Made by a program: the position numbers and the translations under genes
Assembly: GCA_022747635.1 (NCBI GenBank)
Contig: JAKTNV010000011.1
Span: forward strand, 19,307,481-19,371,480
DNA length: 64,000 bases
Reading direction: 5' to 3'
Source: Hetaerina americana
Lineage: Eukaryota > Arthropoda > Insecta > Odonata > Calopterygidae
Part shown: piece after piece, positions 54,868 to 64,000 of the stretch
Position numbering within the stretch: position 1 is the stretch's first letter
Layout of the letters: every line of letters starts with the position of its first letter
The notes under the pieces: generated by a model
What the model was told of the DNA's origin: nothing
The model's database searches: none
The model's input: the letters and a program-made list of their open reading frames with translations, nothing else

Positions 54868-57078
54868 ATGCCAGGTGACTCAGGAAGATATCAGCTAGAT
54901 TATATCCTGGTTAGACACAGGTTTAGGAATAGTGTGATAAATTCCTACAGCTTTCCGGGAGCGGATGCGGACTCAGACCACAATTTAGTTGTTATGAAAT
55001 GTAGCGTACGTTTCAAAAAGATAAGGCAGGGGCGGCGAGTTAGAAAATGGAATGTAGAAGCATTAAATGGGTTGAAAAGGAAGGAATACAAACAGGCGGT
55101 AGAGAAAATCATGGAGGATGGTAAAGGGCTTATTACTATCGAAGAAAAATGGGAAATGATCAAAAAAGGGTTGTCTAAAGCCGCAAAAGACACTATTGGA
55201 ACCGTTAACGCTAAAAGGACTAGGAAACCATGGATCACGGATGAGATGATTACAAAAATGGATGAGCGGCGAAAATGGAAGAATATAAATACAGAATTAG
55301 GCAAAATGAAGTACAAAGAATTGAACAATAAATTGAGGCGGGCAACAAATAAGGCAAAAGACGCATGGTGGAAGACGCAGTGCGAGGATATGGAAAGTGT
55401 GCAGAGGAAGGGTGAAATCGGTGCGCTGTACAGCAAAGTTAAATCGTTATCGGGAAGTAAGAAAGGAAGAGCTATGCTAACAGTTAGAGATAAGGCGGGT
55501 AAGGTAATAGTTGACGCAGGAAAGATCCAAGAGAGATGGAAGGAGTATATAGAAGAACTGTATAGTAAAGAACTCAGACCAACACAGTTAGACATTGAAA
55601 AAGAAAATGACGTAGAGGAAGACAGCTTAGGTCCAGGCATACTAGACAATGAGATAGAAAGGGCATTAAGGGAGATGAAACTAAATAAGGCCGTGGGGGT
55701 AGATAACATTCCCGTGGAACTTTTGAAATGCTTGGGAAAATGTGGGAGGAAGAGGCTATATGGGCTGATCCGTAGCATTTATGAGGAGGGAATCTGGCCG
55801 GAAGACTTTGTGAGAGCAGTTTTAGTTCCGATTCCGAAAAAGGTAAAGGCCACGTCATGTGAGGACTATAGGACAATTAGTTTGATATCCCACGCAGCTA
55901 AAGTTGTTCTCAGGATCATAAACAAAAGGATAGAGAGTAGGGCAAATGATTACTTAGGGGATGATCAGTTTGGGTTTAGGAAGGGGAGAGGTACGCGTGA
56001 TGCCATTGCAGTAATGAGATTATTAATCGAGAGGAATATAGAACACAACCAGGAGGTATTTGCCTGTTTCGTAGATTTAGAAAAAGCGTTTGATAGAGTG
56101 AATTGGGAAAAACTAATGAGTATTCTGCAGAAAATAGGAATAGATTGGAGGGAAAGGAGGCTAATCCGCAACCTGTACATGTCTCAGACTGCTCAGGTGC
56201 GGGTGGGAAACGCGGAGTCAGGATGGGCAGTGTTAGGAAGGGGTGTAAGGCAGGGTTGCCCATTATCACCGTTGCTGTTCAACCTGTATGCAGAGGAAAT
56301 GATCAAAGAGGCATGGGAAGAACTAGAGGTAGGAATGAAAGTGGGCGGGGAATTCGTAAAATCAGTTAGGTTTGCTGATGACCAAGCTTTAGTTTGTCAG
56401 TCAGCCAAGGGGCTGCAAGCATTGCTGAGTGAATTGGAAATTCAGTGCGACAGGTATGGGATGAGAATCAACATTAATAAAACAAAGGTTATGCGATTTT
56501 CTAGAAAGAAAAAGGGCAAGCTTAACATTAAAATAGGAGGGCAAAAACTAGAGCAGGTAGAACAGTTTACGTATCTCGGTAGTGTTTTGGACCAACACGG
56601 TCAAAGTAGTAGGGACGTAAGGAGAAGAATTGCGCTAGGCAAAGAGGCTTTCACGAGGAGGAGGGAGTTGATGACGGGGACTTTGAGTAAGGATGTTAAG
56701 AAAAGACTCGTAAAAACTTTGATATGGAGCGTAGCTATGTACGGCGCGGAAACGTGGTCATTGAAGCAGGAGGATAGACGTAGACTGGAGGCTTTTGAAA
56801 TGCGGGTGTGGAGAAGAATGGAGAAGGTGAAATGGGCAGAGAAGAAAACAAATGAGGAAGTACTTGGTATGGTGGGCGAAGAGAGGGGTTTGTTGGGAGC
56901 AATCCTATGGAGGCAGGAAAAGTGGATGAAGGGGGTGTTGACCGGCAGTGGGATGTTGAAGACTGTGATAGAGGGTAGAATGTTGGGCAAAAGAGGAAAG
57001 GGAAGGAACAGGATAGGGATGTTGGACGGGATGAAGGGCGGAAGAAAGTACTCAGAGATGAAGAGGGACCTGGTGTAG
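54868..57078 (+). CDS. RTE LINE polyprotein: end of endonuclease, reverse transcriptase, C-terminal region
   Basis: 736 codons without a stop; the start shown is an internal Met, because the true ORF began upstream of the mariner. SDHN at residues 36-39 is the last endonuclease motif. Residues 60-260 are a basic, helical linker. The RT spans about 300-545: DYRTISLISHAAKVVLRI (333), DDQFGFRKGRGTRDAI (365), FVDLEKAFDR with the first catalytic Asp 403, RQGCPLSPLLFNLY (461) and FADD (502-505). The FTYLGS block at 567 and the YGAETW region at 625 begin the C-terminal domain, ending GMLDGMKGGRKYSEMKRDLV. FADD replaces the commoner YADD. The enzyme would copy its RNA at a nick in nuclear DNA. Split and 5' truncation make this copy inert, yet lack of stops implies youth. 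Confidence 0.93.
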   Translation: MPGDSGRYQLDYILVRHRFRNSVINSYSFPGADADSDHNLVVMKCSVRFKKIRQGRRVRKWNVEALNGLKRKEYKQAVEKIMEDGKGLITIEEKWEMIKKGLSKAAKDTIGTVNAKRTRKPWITDEMITKMDERRKWKNINTELGKMKYKELNNKLRRATNKAKDAWWKTQCEDMESVQRKGEIGALYSKVKSLSGSKKGRAMLTVRDKAGKVIVDAGKIQERWKEYIEELYSKELRPTQLDIEKENDVEEDSLGPGILDNEIERALREMKLNKAVGVDNIPVELLKCLGKCGRKRLYGLIRSIYEEGIWPEDFVRAVLVPIPKKVKATSCEDYRTISLISHAAKVVLRIINKRIESRANDYLGDDQFGFRKGRGTRDAIAVMRLLIERNIEHNQEVFACFVDLEKAFDRVNWEKLMSILQKIGIDWRERRLIRNLYMSQTAQVRVGNAESGWAVLGRGVRQGCPLSPLLFNLYAEEMIKEAWEELEVGMKVGGEFVKSVRFADDQALVCQSAKGLQALLSELEIQCDRYGMRININKTKVMRFSRKKKGKLNIKIGGQKLEQVEQFTYLGSVLDQHGQSSRDVRRRIALGKEAFTRRRELMTGTLSKDVKKRLVKTLIWSVAMYGAETWSLKQEDRRRLEAFEMRVWRRMEKVKWAEKKTNEEVLGMVGEERGLLGAILWRQEKWMKGVLTGSGMLKTVIEGRMLGKRGKGRNRIGMLDGMKGGRKYSEMKRDLV

Positions 57079-57175
57079 AGTAGAATTTAGGGTTGTGTTT
57101 TGTTAGTAGCCACAAAATATTTGTTTGGTAGTTGTGTCCATCGAAAACCTACCTTAACCGGTAGATTACCTTAAA

Positions 57176-57178
<3 letters not shown>
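57079..57178 (+). other. RTE 3' UTR and terminus
   Basis: About 90 bases, short as in RTE elements; ends TACCTTAACCGGTAGATTAC then TTAAAAAAA. This terminus identifies the other copies in the window. Confidence 0.85.
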
Positions 57179-57206
<28 letters not shown>

Positions 57207-57207
57207 T
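57179..57207. repeat. (AT)n tail
   Basis: TA run between the RTE end and SINE-A. Confidence 0.9.
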
Positions 57208-57312
57208 GGGTCTTAGCAGTCTAGGGGGGAGAGCGTTGGACTTAGGGCTCAGTACTAGGTGATCTCTACCATCACCAACCAAACCGACCTTCGGGTTGAT
57301 TACTATGTTTAT
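57208..57312 (+). mobile_element. SINE-A with large internal deletion
   Basis: Head TCTTAGCAGTCTAGGGGGGA and GAGCGTTGGACTTAGG joins directly to CTCAGTACTAGGTGATCTCT and the 3' block CGACCTTCGGGTTGATTACT; the B box and body are missing. Confidence 0.75.
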
Positions 57313-57315
57313 GGC

Positions 57316-57339
57316 TTATATATATATATATATATATAT
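57316..57339. repeat. (AT)n tail
   Basis: TA run following the SINE-A end. Confidence 0.9.
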
Positions 57340-57399
57340 GTGTCATGGAATTGGGCAGGAATCAATATTAGGCATTAATTACCCTGCTCAAAACATTTT

Positions 57400-57600
57400 C
57401 ATCCCCCCTCCACCCCCATCACCTTCCACATTTTTCCCCAGCCTTCTAATGCTTCCCCTCCAAACCCTTCCCTTCCAAATTCTCTCCCCACATTCCCCTT
57501 CCATCCACCGTTCCAGTCCTGGTATTCCCTGCAGTTAAGTCGTTCTCTTCCCTGATGATGGTGGCTGCGACCACCGACAAATTCGAAACTTAGAGAGTCT
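57400..57600 (+). mobile_element. Possible Penelope-type terminal piece with hammerhead-like string
   Basis: CTGATGATGGTGGCTGCGAC, then CACCGACAAATTCGAAACTT and GAGAGTC at 57552-57598 follow the order CTGATGA, stem GGTGG/CCACC, GAAAC, GTC. The C-rich sequence before it is unassigned. Confidence 0.4.
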
Positions 57601-57644
57601 CTTTTGTGTGTGTTTCTGTGTTGTTGTGTGTCCACTTGTGCTAA

Positions 57645-57925
57645 ATTTGATACATTATTATTCATGTCCGTAAGACTTTCAAAAAGTGTTTTATATATGT
57701 ATATCTTTGAAATGGAACGCTCTTCGGCGACGCACAAATATGTAAAAACACAGATGTAGATTTTTAAACCATAGAAACACAAAGAAAGGACACTCACATA
57801 TATTGTTTTGACGTTTCGACGGCTCGGCCGTCGTCTTCAGAATCAGGAGACGACGGCCGGGCCGTCGAAACGTCAAAACTATGTATGTGTGTGTCCTTTC
57901 TTTGTGTTTTTATGGTTAAAAAAAA
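57645..57925. mobile_element. Penelope-type terminal inverted repeat (head-to-head)
   Basis: Left arm: TTTAAACCATAGAAACACAA, AGAAAGGACACTCACATATA and TTTTGACGTTTCGACGGC. Right arm is its reverse complement: GCCGTCGAAACGTCAAAA, TGTGTCCTTTCTTTGTGTTT and ATGGTTAAA. Centre GTCGTCTTCAGAATCAGGAG separates the two. On the minus strand the left arm gives CTGAAGACGACGGCCGAGCC then GTCGAAACGTC. Confidence 0.7.
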
Positions 57926-57934
57926 TATATATAT

Positions 57935-58157
57935 AACCATAAACCATAAACACAGTAATCAACCCGAAGGTCGGTTTGGTGGGTGATGGTAGAGCTCACC
58001 CAGTACTAAGCCCGACGGCGTGTGAAGTTCACACATCAGGATAGGGGAGTCAGTTCCTGTCCCTGTGCCGGTTATGGTCTTCCAGGAAGACCTGGTACCC
58101 GAAAAATCATTAATATTGGGTGGGGCTGCAGGTGCCCAGAGTGCTTTCCCAGGAATC
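57935..58157 (-). mobile_element. SINE-A body and tail, head missing
   Basis: CACAGTAATCAACCCGAAGG at the left (tail side), then CACCCAGTACTAAGCCCGAC, CTGTGCCGGTTATGGTCTTC and CAGGTGCCCAGAGTGC. It stops where the B box should begin. Confidence 0.85.
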
Positions 58158-58913
58158 TTTAATGGTGTACTATCAAACCATTATAATAAAAAATTGGTTT
58201 GTACTAGTCAATGTTTTTATATAGTTGTTGATTTACATTCAGGTATATCCTCTTCCACCCGATCGAATCGTGGGCATAATTTGTTTTGCTCACTTTTTGT
58301 AAAAATCAAATCATATAGTCCTCTCTCAAATATCTGTTGAGTGGACTCATTTGGTTTTAGCGCAAACAGAAACGCATTCCTCTGCCGATAATCCAATATT
58401 CGAAGGAAGGCTGTAACATTTCGATCGAGCTTCTTCTGCGCGAAAGAGAAAGGCTATATGAGTAATTTTTTTTCATCTTCCTGCTTCTCACGCCTTCCAT
58501 AAAGATCCTTGCTTTCGTTCCCCGAGGGAATTCATAATGAGCGCCGACTTTAACGAATTCCGATATCAGTCGTTCGCATTAAATCGTAGAAAAGCATCGA
58601 TTGTTTTAAAAGGATTTTTCAAAATAACGTTCCTTAAGGAGATTCATGAAAGAAGCTATGCACACTCTTAATTTCGTCAAGTTTATCATCATTATTTATC
58701 AATCTAAATTATGACGTTTTGACAGCTACGCCGATTTAGGTGGAAGGAAGAGCGTAATACGTCATCACGGGCGGTGTAACTCACACTTATTGAAGTACAA
58801 CTACGCGTTAAACCCTAACCCAACGTTAGGGTTTGTGGCAGAGGTTAAACGCACACCAGCAATGCAACATCAAAGTTAATTGTTGTTTAAATGTTAGTTA
58901 CTAACTTAGTTAT
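58158..58913. other. Unassigned DNA; telomere-like hairpin at 58811-58835
   Basis: AAACCCTAAC and GTTAGGGTTT are perfect 10-base arms around a five-base loop. The rest is unassigned. Confidence 0.45.
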
Positions 58914-59520
58914 CATCTACTTATGTTTACGCAATACACCGCAAGCCACCGCGGGGGAGTGTGGCGGGGGATGTTAGGGCACTATTCATGCTTGTACAAT
59001 ATGTATCAGTACATGCTTATTAATATATATTCACTCGTATGCGCTAACGCTCGAACATATTGAAACGCACACTAATACATGACTGTATATATTATGCTAT
59101 CATGGGGGTGATTGACTAAATGGTTTGACGTTAATTAAAAATACAAGAATTGCTACTTGTATAATTGCATTCGGCTACTTACGTTCGATTTTTCGATAGG
59201 ATTACGCATATTAATATAGCAAAGAACAAATAGATTCTGTCTGTGACGTTTTCTATCTCAATTATTCTATTCCGGTGGGCCTATCTTCCGATATAATTTG
59301 ATGCCATAATGATTCCCTTGGTGTCGCGAGAAATCTCAGGAGTCCTGTACCGTTCCGAAAGTCTTAAGTCTTATCTGTTCTCTTCTTTTAATTCTCCACC
59401 ATCCAAGCTTCCCTTCTTCATGAAGCAATTTGTTACAATTCTATCTGATTTTTTCTGTACTTTTCCAATTCTATGCGTCCTGATTTATTTCGTTATGCAT
59501 AAGCAAAAATTCCACTTGTA
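58914..59520 (-). mobile_element. CR1/Jockey-type LINE 3' end with hairpin
   Basis: CATCTACTTATG tail remnant, ACACCGCAAGCCACCGCGGG, GAGTGTGGCGGGGGATGTTA at the left. At 59268-59312 the block TATTCCGGTGGGCCTATCTT and TATAATTTGATGCCATAATG is shared with 30851. Sequence to 59520 resembles worn minus-strand RT C-terminal DNA. Confidence 0.6.
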
Positions 59521-60011
59521 ACCCACAACATCTAGGGAAAAGTTATTTTTACTGAAAGGCATGCACCTTCACAAACCTCGAGTGATTTGTTGCGAAAACC
59601 CTTCCCGCATTACCGCATTATAATGCTATTAAAGAATGTACTGCCCGTTACAGTATTGCTTGCTCTGCTTTGTTTATTTTTAAATTTATCCTTCCATCCC
59701 TCGTCTCTCTCTGTAGGGGGGACCCTCCCGCTACCTGCAGCGTTGGATCATATTCCCTACCTCCTTGGGGAGGAGAGCGTTTTACGTTGCATGTTCATTA
59801 GGTAGTGTAATTTCCCCTCCTTGCTTTTCACATTCTAGTTTGCGTGTTATTGGATAAATGTTTGCTACATTCTAAGGTGCATGTGTTTGTTAGTTGATAT
59901 TATATGTATTTGCATACGTGTATGTTAAAAAGGTTATTGCATGAATGTATAAGCCGCCATGGGTGTAGGTTAGAATGAATATGTTGATTTTGCATGTGCT
60001 TTTGTTGTCTT
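59521..60011. other. No feature recognised
   Basis: Nothing assignable. Confidence 0.4.
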
Positions 60012-60088
60012 TTACGGGTGGTGACTTAACACCCCCCCGCCATACGTCCTTGCGGCGGCTTGCGAGGTATATGTAGACGTAGATTTAT
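60012..60088 (+). mobile_element. CR1/Jockey-type 3' hairpin and tail, well preserved
   Basis: TTTTACGGGTGGTGACTTAA, CACCCCCCCGCCATACGTCC, TTGCGGCGGCTTGCGAGGTA, then ATGTAGACGTAGAT. This is the clearest plus-strand copy including the ACGGGTGGTGACTTAA block upstream of the stem. Confidence 0.75.
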
Positions 60089-61171
60089 GTGTTTTCTCCC
60101 ATGAATTCCAAACACTTACTGAATAGTCCGAACTATGGCTTGAATGGAACTTAATAGCATATCTCTCTTGCCTTTTCATCACATTTTATTCCTATAAATC
60201 TGATGAAACCTATTTTCTTTCAGGCCTTCTCGCATCTTACTGCAGTCACTCCGATAGATTACAAACATTCTGATTTAGGTGTTCGCTTGAAATTCCTTCT
60301 CTTTTTCAAGCATTACTCAAATTTGAGCCCTCATCAAGTTCATTGTAATTTAATTACGGCCACGAAAATCCAATGTATCGCTTGATAATGTTGTAAGAAC
60401 ACACAAAATTTCATTTAATGTAAACCTCATTCTGCACGCCCGCATGCTCCTTTTTTTTAACTTTCAAAATCATTCTGAGACCATCATTTACTGTCGTCAT
60501 TGGCACCAGTTTTAACGAGTAGAGGCTCAGTTCAGCATATAATAGTGTCCTTCTTCGTATCTCATTTAACATGCAGGCTGACCATAAAAGTAAAATGTAT
60601 TCTGTATTTAAAATTCAATTTGCATCAATATTGCACATTCTTTATGGAAGCACAATCATCAAGAAAAGCAATATTCGGGGAAATATATCGAGGAAAAGGT
60701 TATAATGCTTTCTTCCATATGTTTGCTCTGAAGTAAGACCGGAATCATGACCAGGTGGGTGCATTTCCATGACTGCGAGCTCTTTATTAAATGATACCTT
60801 TTTTTATTATGCCACATATAATATTTTTGCATACGAATGAACGCAGGTGGGTTTATATCATTTGAAATTCGCGCAGTGTCCTCCATTTGAAAATACTTAA
60901 TATCCGTTAATACTCCTTTCTTTTATAATGTGCCAATGGAAAAATAATATTCTAAATTGCTTAGTATGTTGTCACTATTTTTATATACCTTTATTTAATC
61001 GTTCTACTCACTTTGCAGCATTTATAAGATGCAATGGAGAAATACTTAGAAAGTATAGAAGTTATTGCATATAACTGTTGTAAAATTATTTCCTTTATTT
61101 GAATTATTTAACATTTTTTATTGGGAACTAATATTTAATCTGTACGTAATTTTGGTGTTGCATGTCTGGGG
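60089..61171. other. No feature recognised
   Basis: AT-rich; short frames only. Confidence 0.4.
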
Positions 61172-61206
61172 TCGAGTCATACTTTGCCACACACCTTAGC
61201 CGTAGC

Positions 61207-61432
61207 TTACTGGAATGAATTATTATTTGGTAGTCTACAGTTTGTGTTAGGTTTTGGATGAATGCAAAAGTAACACCCGTAATCTCTTAGTCCCGCGCAA
61301 GATACGCACAACCTGACATCTATCTCTATGTACATGAAGCTCTTCTTCAATTCCGCAGACTTTCTTTCACCTTTAATGCAGTCCAACATGCCTATCCTAT
61401 GACTACCCCTTCCTCGTTTGCCTGATGTTCTC
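61207..61432 (-). mobile_element. RTE LINE 3' end, diverged
   Basis: Minus frame begins MLDCIKGERKSAELKKSFM, matching MLDGMKGGRKYSEMKRDLV. The 3' terminus (GTAGTCTACAGTTTGTGTTA) is at the left. Confidence 0.75.
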
Positions 61433-61444
61433 CCCTCTATATAC

Positions 61445-61925
61445 TATTATTATTATTACTATAAGGTAATCTACCGGTTAAGGTAGGTTTTTGGATGGAC
61501 ATAGCTACTAAATAAAACATTTTGTGACTCCTAACAAAACACAAAATCCAGCATCCTACTCTGTATCAGGTCCCTCTTCATCTCTGAGTACTTTCTTCCT
61601 CCCTTCATCCCGTCCAACATCCCTATCTTGCTCCTTCCCTTTCCTCGTTTGCCTAACCTACTCCCCTCAATTACAGTCTTCAACATCCCACTGCCAGCCA
61701 ATACCCCCTTCATCCACTTTTCCTGCCTCCATAAGATTTCTCCCAACAAGCCCCTCTCTTCGCCCACCATACCAAGTACTTCCCCATTTGTTTTCTTCTC
61801 TGTCCATTTCACCTTCTCCATTCTTCTCCACACCCACATTTCAAAAGCCTCCAGTCTATGTCTATCCCTCTGCTTCAATGACCACGTTTCCGCGCTGTAC
61901 ATAGCTAGGCTCCATATCAAAGTTT
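61445..61925 (-). mobile_element. RTE LINE 3' end, young copy
   Basis: A minus frame of 129 codons reads YSAETWSLKQRDRHRLEAFE and onward to EMKRDLIQ, aligned with residues 620-735 of the long copy with few changes. The 3' UTR and (TAA) tail lie at the left (61440-61500). 5' truncated near 61925. Confidence 0.9.
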
Positions 61926-61944
61926 TTCTACGCGCCTTATCAAA

Positions 61945-62130
61945 GTTCTATATACTATAGTCTTCAACATTCCTTCACCTATCAAAATGCCCTGAATCCA
62001 ACTTTACTGCCTCCTTTGGATTGCTCGCAACAATCCTGTCTCCTTCCCAACCACACTCCCTCGTTTGTTTCCAATTCAGTCCATTTCACATTTTCCATCC
62101 ATATCCACACCCACATGGCCGCAACTACGT
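61945..62130 (-). mobile_element. RTE LINE internal fragment
   Basis: ATAGTCTTCAACATTCCTTC, CATCCATATCCACACCCACA and intermediate blocks are counterparts of ORF residues about 645-700 in minus orientation. Both ends are truncated; frame lost. Confidence 0.6.
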
Positions 62131-63290
62131 GGATGTAGAGAATGATTTGTGAAAAATAAATAATTCAAATCAAATTATCTATTCAATAAAATGTTTAAAA
62201 GTATTATTTTGTGATCAATCGGTTGCTTGCTCATTCGGAATAGGAAATTATTTTATTTTAATCAGTTATTTTAGTCATCCCTTGTCGACGTATCCTAATC
62301 GTCCTGAATATCTGGAAAATACCCACCTAGCGACAGTTAGGATATGAAGATTTCACACCTTGGCGTAGGTGTGTGTACTGGTCGCGACGTAAGTCAGTGG
62401 GTGCAAGGTGATGGGAAAATCCCCTTAAATTATCATTGTCACTCCCTGAAAGTCTGTCGTTTTTCCGGTAATATTCCTTGGAGCAATTCAGCGTGACTTT
62501 TTGTTTGCGGTATGAAAAAAAACCTCTTTCTAATTCCCTTCCTTAACTAACCTCATAAGTACTCGTAATTACGAAGGGCAGAACAGGGGACCTTTTTTTG
62601 GACTGATGGATACAAATGGGTCGTTTTTTTCGCATCGAGTAAAGGTGAGATGAGCCATTTCATGCTGTTCATTCCGTCGGGCGAACTCGTGTGAAAATCT
62701 TCACCAGATAAGGAATTGGCGAGTTGCTTTTTTGTTGTAATGTGCGGACTTGTGTTCTGGAACACTTTTCCTTCCTGTCGTCTGCACCGTTATAACTAAA
62801 GCGCAAAAGGTTGGTGAGATGAGGTTGCATTTCCCATGGAAATGTTCCTTCATCTCACCTTGGGAAACTGTGAACGAGAAAAGGAGCGACCACGGCCGGC
62901 GATTGCTCAGCGTCGGACTCTTCTGGTGTGAAGCTGGGGATATATTCTCGTTCTTGTCCCGAGTGGGGATACTTTAATCTTCCCGCAATACCCTACGTTG
63001 TGTTCGTTTGGCATTATTGCCCAAATAATGAATTGGTTTTTCCTATACCGACACTGCAACGATTCATAGTGGTATTTAATGAAAAGGTGAGCGTTTTAAA
63101 GGGGCGAAGAAATACAACAGAGTTGACTCCCTGAGTTAGGAGAGGCATCCATTGCCAGGAAGGTGAGAAAGTGGTTCTACAACAGACAAAATTATGTAGG
63201 GATCGAACTTAAAATCGTTCGTTTTTATTTATATTTTACCTCGAGACATTAATTAAACTACTGATAATTTGAAGGATCTCAGGTTTTCCC
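62131..63290. other. No feature recognised
   Basis: Short frames at 62553 and 62750 lack domains. Confidence 0.4.
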
Positions 63291-63300
63291 GGCGTTTGAT

Positions 63301-63433
63301 ATTCAAGAAATTCTCTCGGGTTTCCCCCCGGGTCAGGTTGCAGTACACCGACGTTTCGATGGCTGACTCTGCCATCGAAACGTCGGTGTACTGCAACCTG
63401 ACCCGGTGGGAAACCCGAGAGAACTTCTTGAAT
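63301..63433. mobile_element. Near-perfect 133-bp palindrome of Penelope terminal sequence
   Basis: Arms of 63 bases (63301-63363 and 63371-63433) match at 61 positions around the seven-base centre TGACTCT. Each arm is the segment found at 47170-47228: GCCATCGAAACGTCGG, then CCTGACCCGG and GGAAACCCGAGA. CTGAAGA is absent because the symmetry axis lies in the hairpin loop. Confidence 0.9.
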
Positions 63434-64000
63434 ACTGACAGTTTATTTGATTGTTGATTATTTGTGTTGGTAATATATGTTGCGTCAACAACTCTAACAG
63501 TGGGTGTCAGCGTGCCCACTTCAAAATCAATGATGACTATATGTTTCAACTTGTAAACATGATTCGACTTTCAAGTAGACCCGTCAATGTGCATACAACA
63601 TCAATAGCAATCCATCATTTAATAGGAAGGGTTTGGTAAATCTAAAGGAAAGAAAATTGAGTACGTGTATCATAGTGTTTATACGTAGGGTACAAATCTC
63701 ATTTCAGTCAACTCAGCACATGACTTTGGATAGTAATGCTAAATTATGTTACCTAAATTATGATTTCAACAACTCATATTTACCTCGTGAAGGTCGTTCA
63801 CCTTAATCTCTTACCGTATAAGAAAATCTAGTGATTGGTGGTGCCAAAGTTCCAAATCCTAGGTGCGTCTCCGGACCCAGACCTCTTTTTAAGAAAGCCA
63901 AAGTATTTGTTTTTGTTGTAAATTCTAATACTTTAGTACTGGAGCTCGACACTCAAACTTTACTAAAGAGGATTAAAAACAAAATAATGCCCAGTTTTAT
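63434..64000. other. No feature recognised
   Basis: AT-rich end of the window, nothing assignable. Confidence 0.4.

Larger units (their letters stand above)
53343..57178 (+). mobile_element. RTE-clade LINE, 5'-truncated, with nested mariner
   Basis: Starts in the apurinic-like endonuclease (IVMGDWNATVG) and runs through RT to the 3' UTR with terminus ACCTTAACCGGTAGATTACC, poly(A)-like stretch and (AT) tail. A mariner occupies 53537-54857. Removing it and one TA restores the frame as RRRYTWKMPGDSG. Closest known type by motif order is RTE, including the BovB-like branch. Confidence 0.93.

Noticed and set aside
54945..56269. Long minus-strand frames (up to 277 codons) opposite the RTE ORF
   Set aside because: Antisense shadows of a purine-rich coding strand; the plus strand has all reverse-transcriptase motifs.
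63301..63433. Bacterial-type terminator or recombinase site
   Set aside because: The arms match a Penelope terminal repeat at 47 kb and the context is eukaryotic mobile DNA.

Overview
The window reads as a gene-poor, repeat-dense stretch of an animal nuclear genome, most likely an arthropod. The basis is AT-rich composition, long (AT)n microsatellites, mariner-type DNA transposons, RTE and CR1/Jockey-type LINEs, Penelope-like retroelement pieces and several families of tRNA-derived SINEs. There is no operon structure and no bacterial or viral gene. The species cannot be named from sequence alone. I could not support any host protein-coding exon; almost everything recognisable is mobile-element DNA in various states of decay.

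Layout. 1-14 kb: a degenerate minisatellite, an internally deleted mariner, a Penelope-type terminal piece, a pyrimidine-rich GC island, decayed CR1/Jockey fragments, SINE-A copies and a cluster of ATCGAT motifs. 14-30 kb: RTE and CR1 3' pieces, a complete SINE-B with 12-bp target-site duplications, a second internally deleted mariner lying between two inverted SINE-D copies, a Penelope-type inverted repeat, and a 164-bp tandem dimer of a CR1 3' end. 30-46 kb: more CR1/RTE remnants, a tRNA-like foldback, three GC islands, and an RTE insertion with 13-bp target-site duplications. 46-48 kb: a Penelope-like GIY-YIG endonuclease ORF with one in-frame stop, followed by a TATA box and a hammerhead-like hairpin. 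48-58 kb, the most informative part: a full-length but decayed mariner inside an RTE copy; then an RTE LINE with a long open RT frame, carrying one apparently intact mariner at its truncated 5' edge and a second, chimeric mariner inside its endonuclease coding region. 58-64 kb: CR1 and RTE 3' ends and a near-perfect 133-bp palindrome of Penelope origin.

The elements appear to interact. Mariners have used TA sites inside RTE copies at least twice. SINE-A has a 3' end resembling the RTE 3' terminus and both run into (TA)n, suggesting mobilisation by the RTE. The CR1/Jockey family ends in a hairpin plus a (GTAGAT)n tail that recurs about fifteen times. The 358-residue transposase at 52.0-53.1 kb is the only gene that looks complete, and its near-identical chimeric neighbour implies recent activity. 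Names SINE-A to SINE-D are labels used only here.
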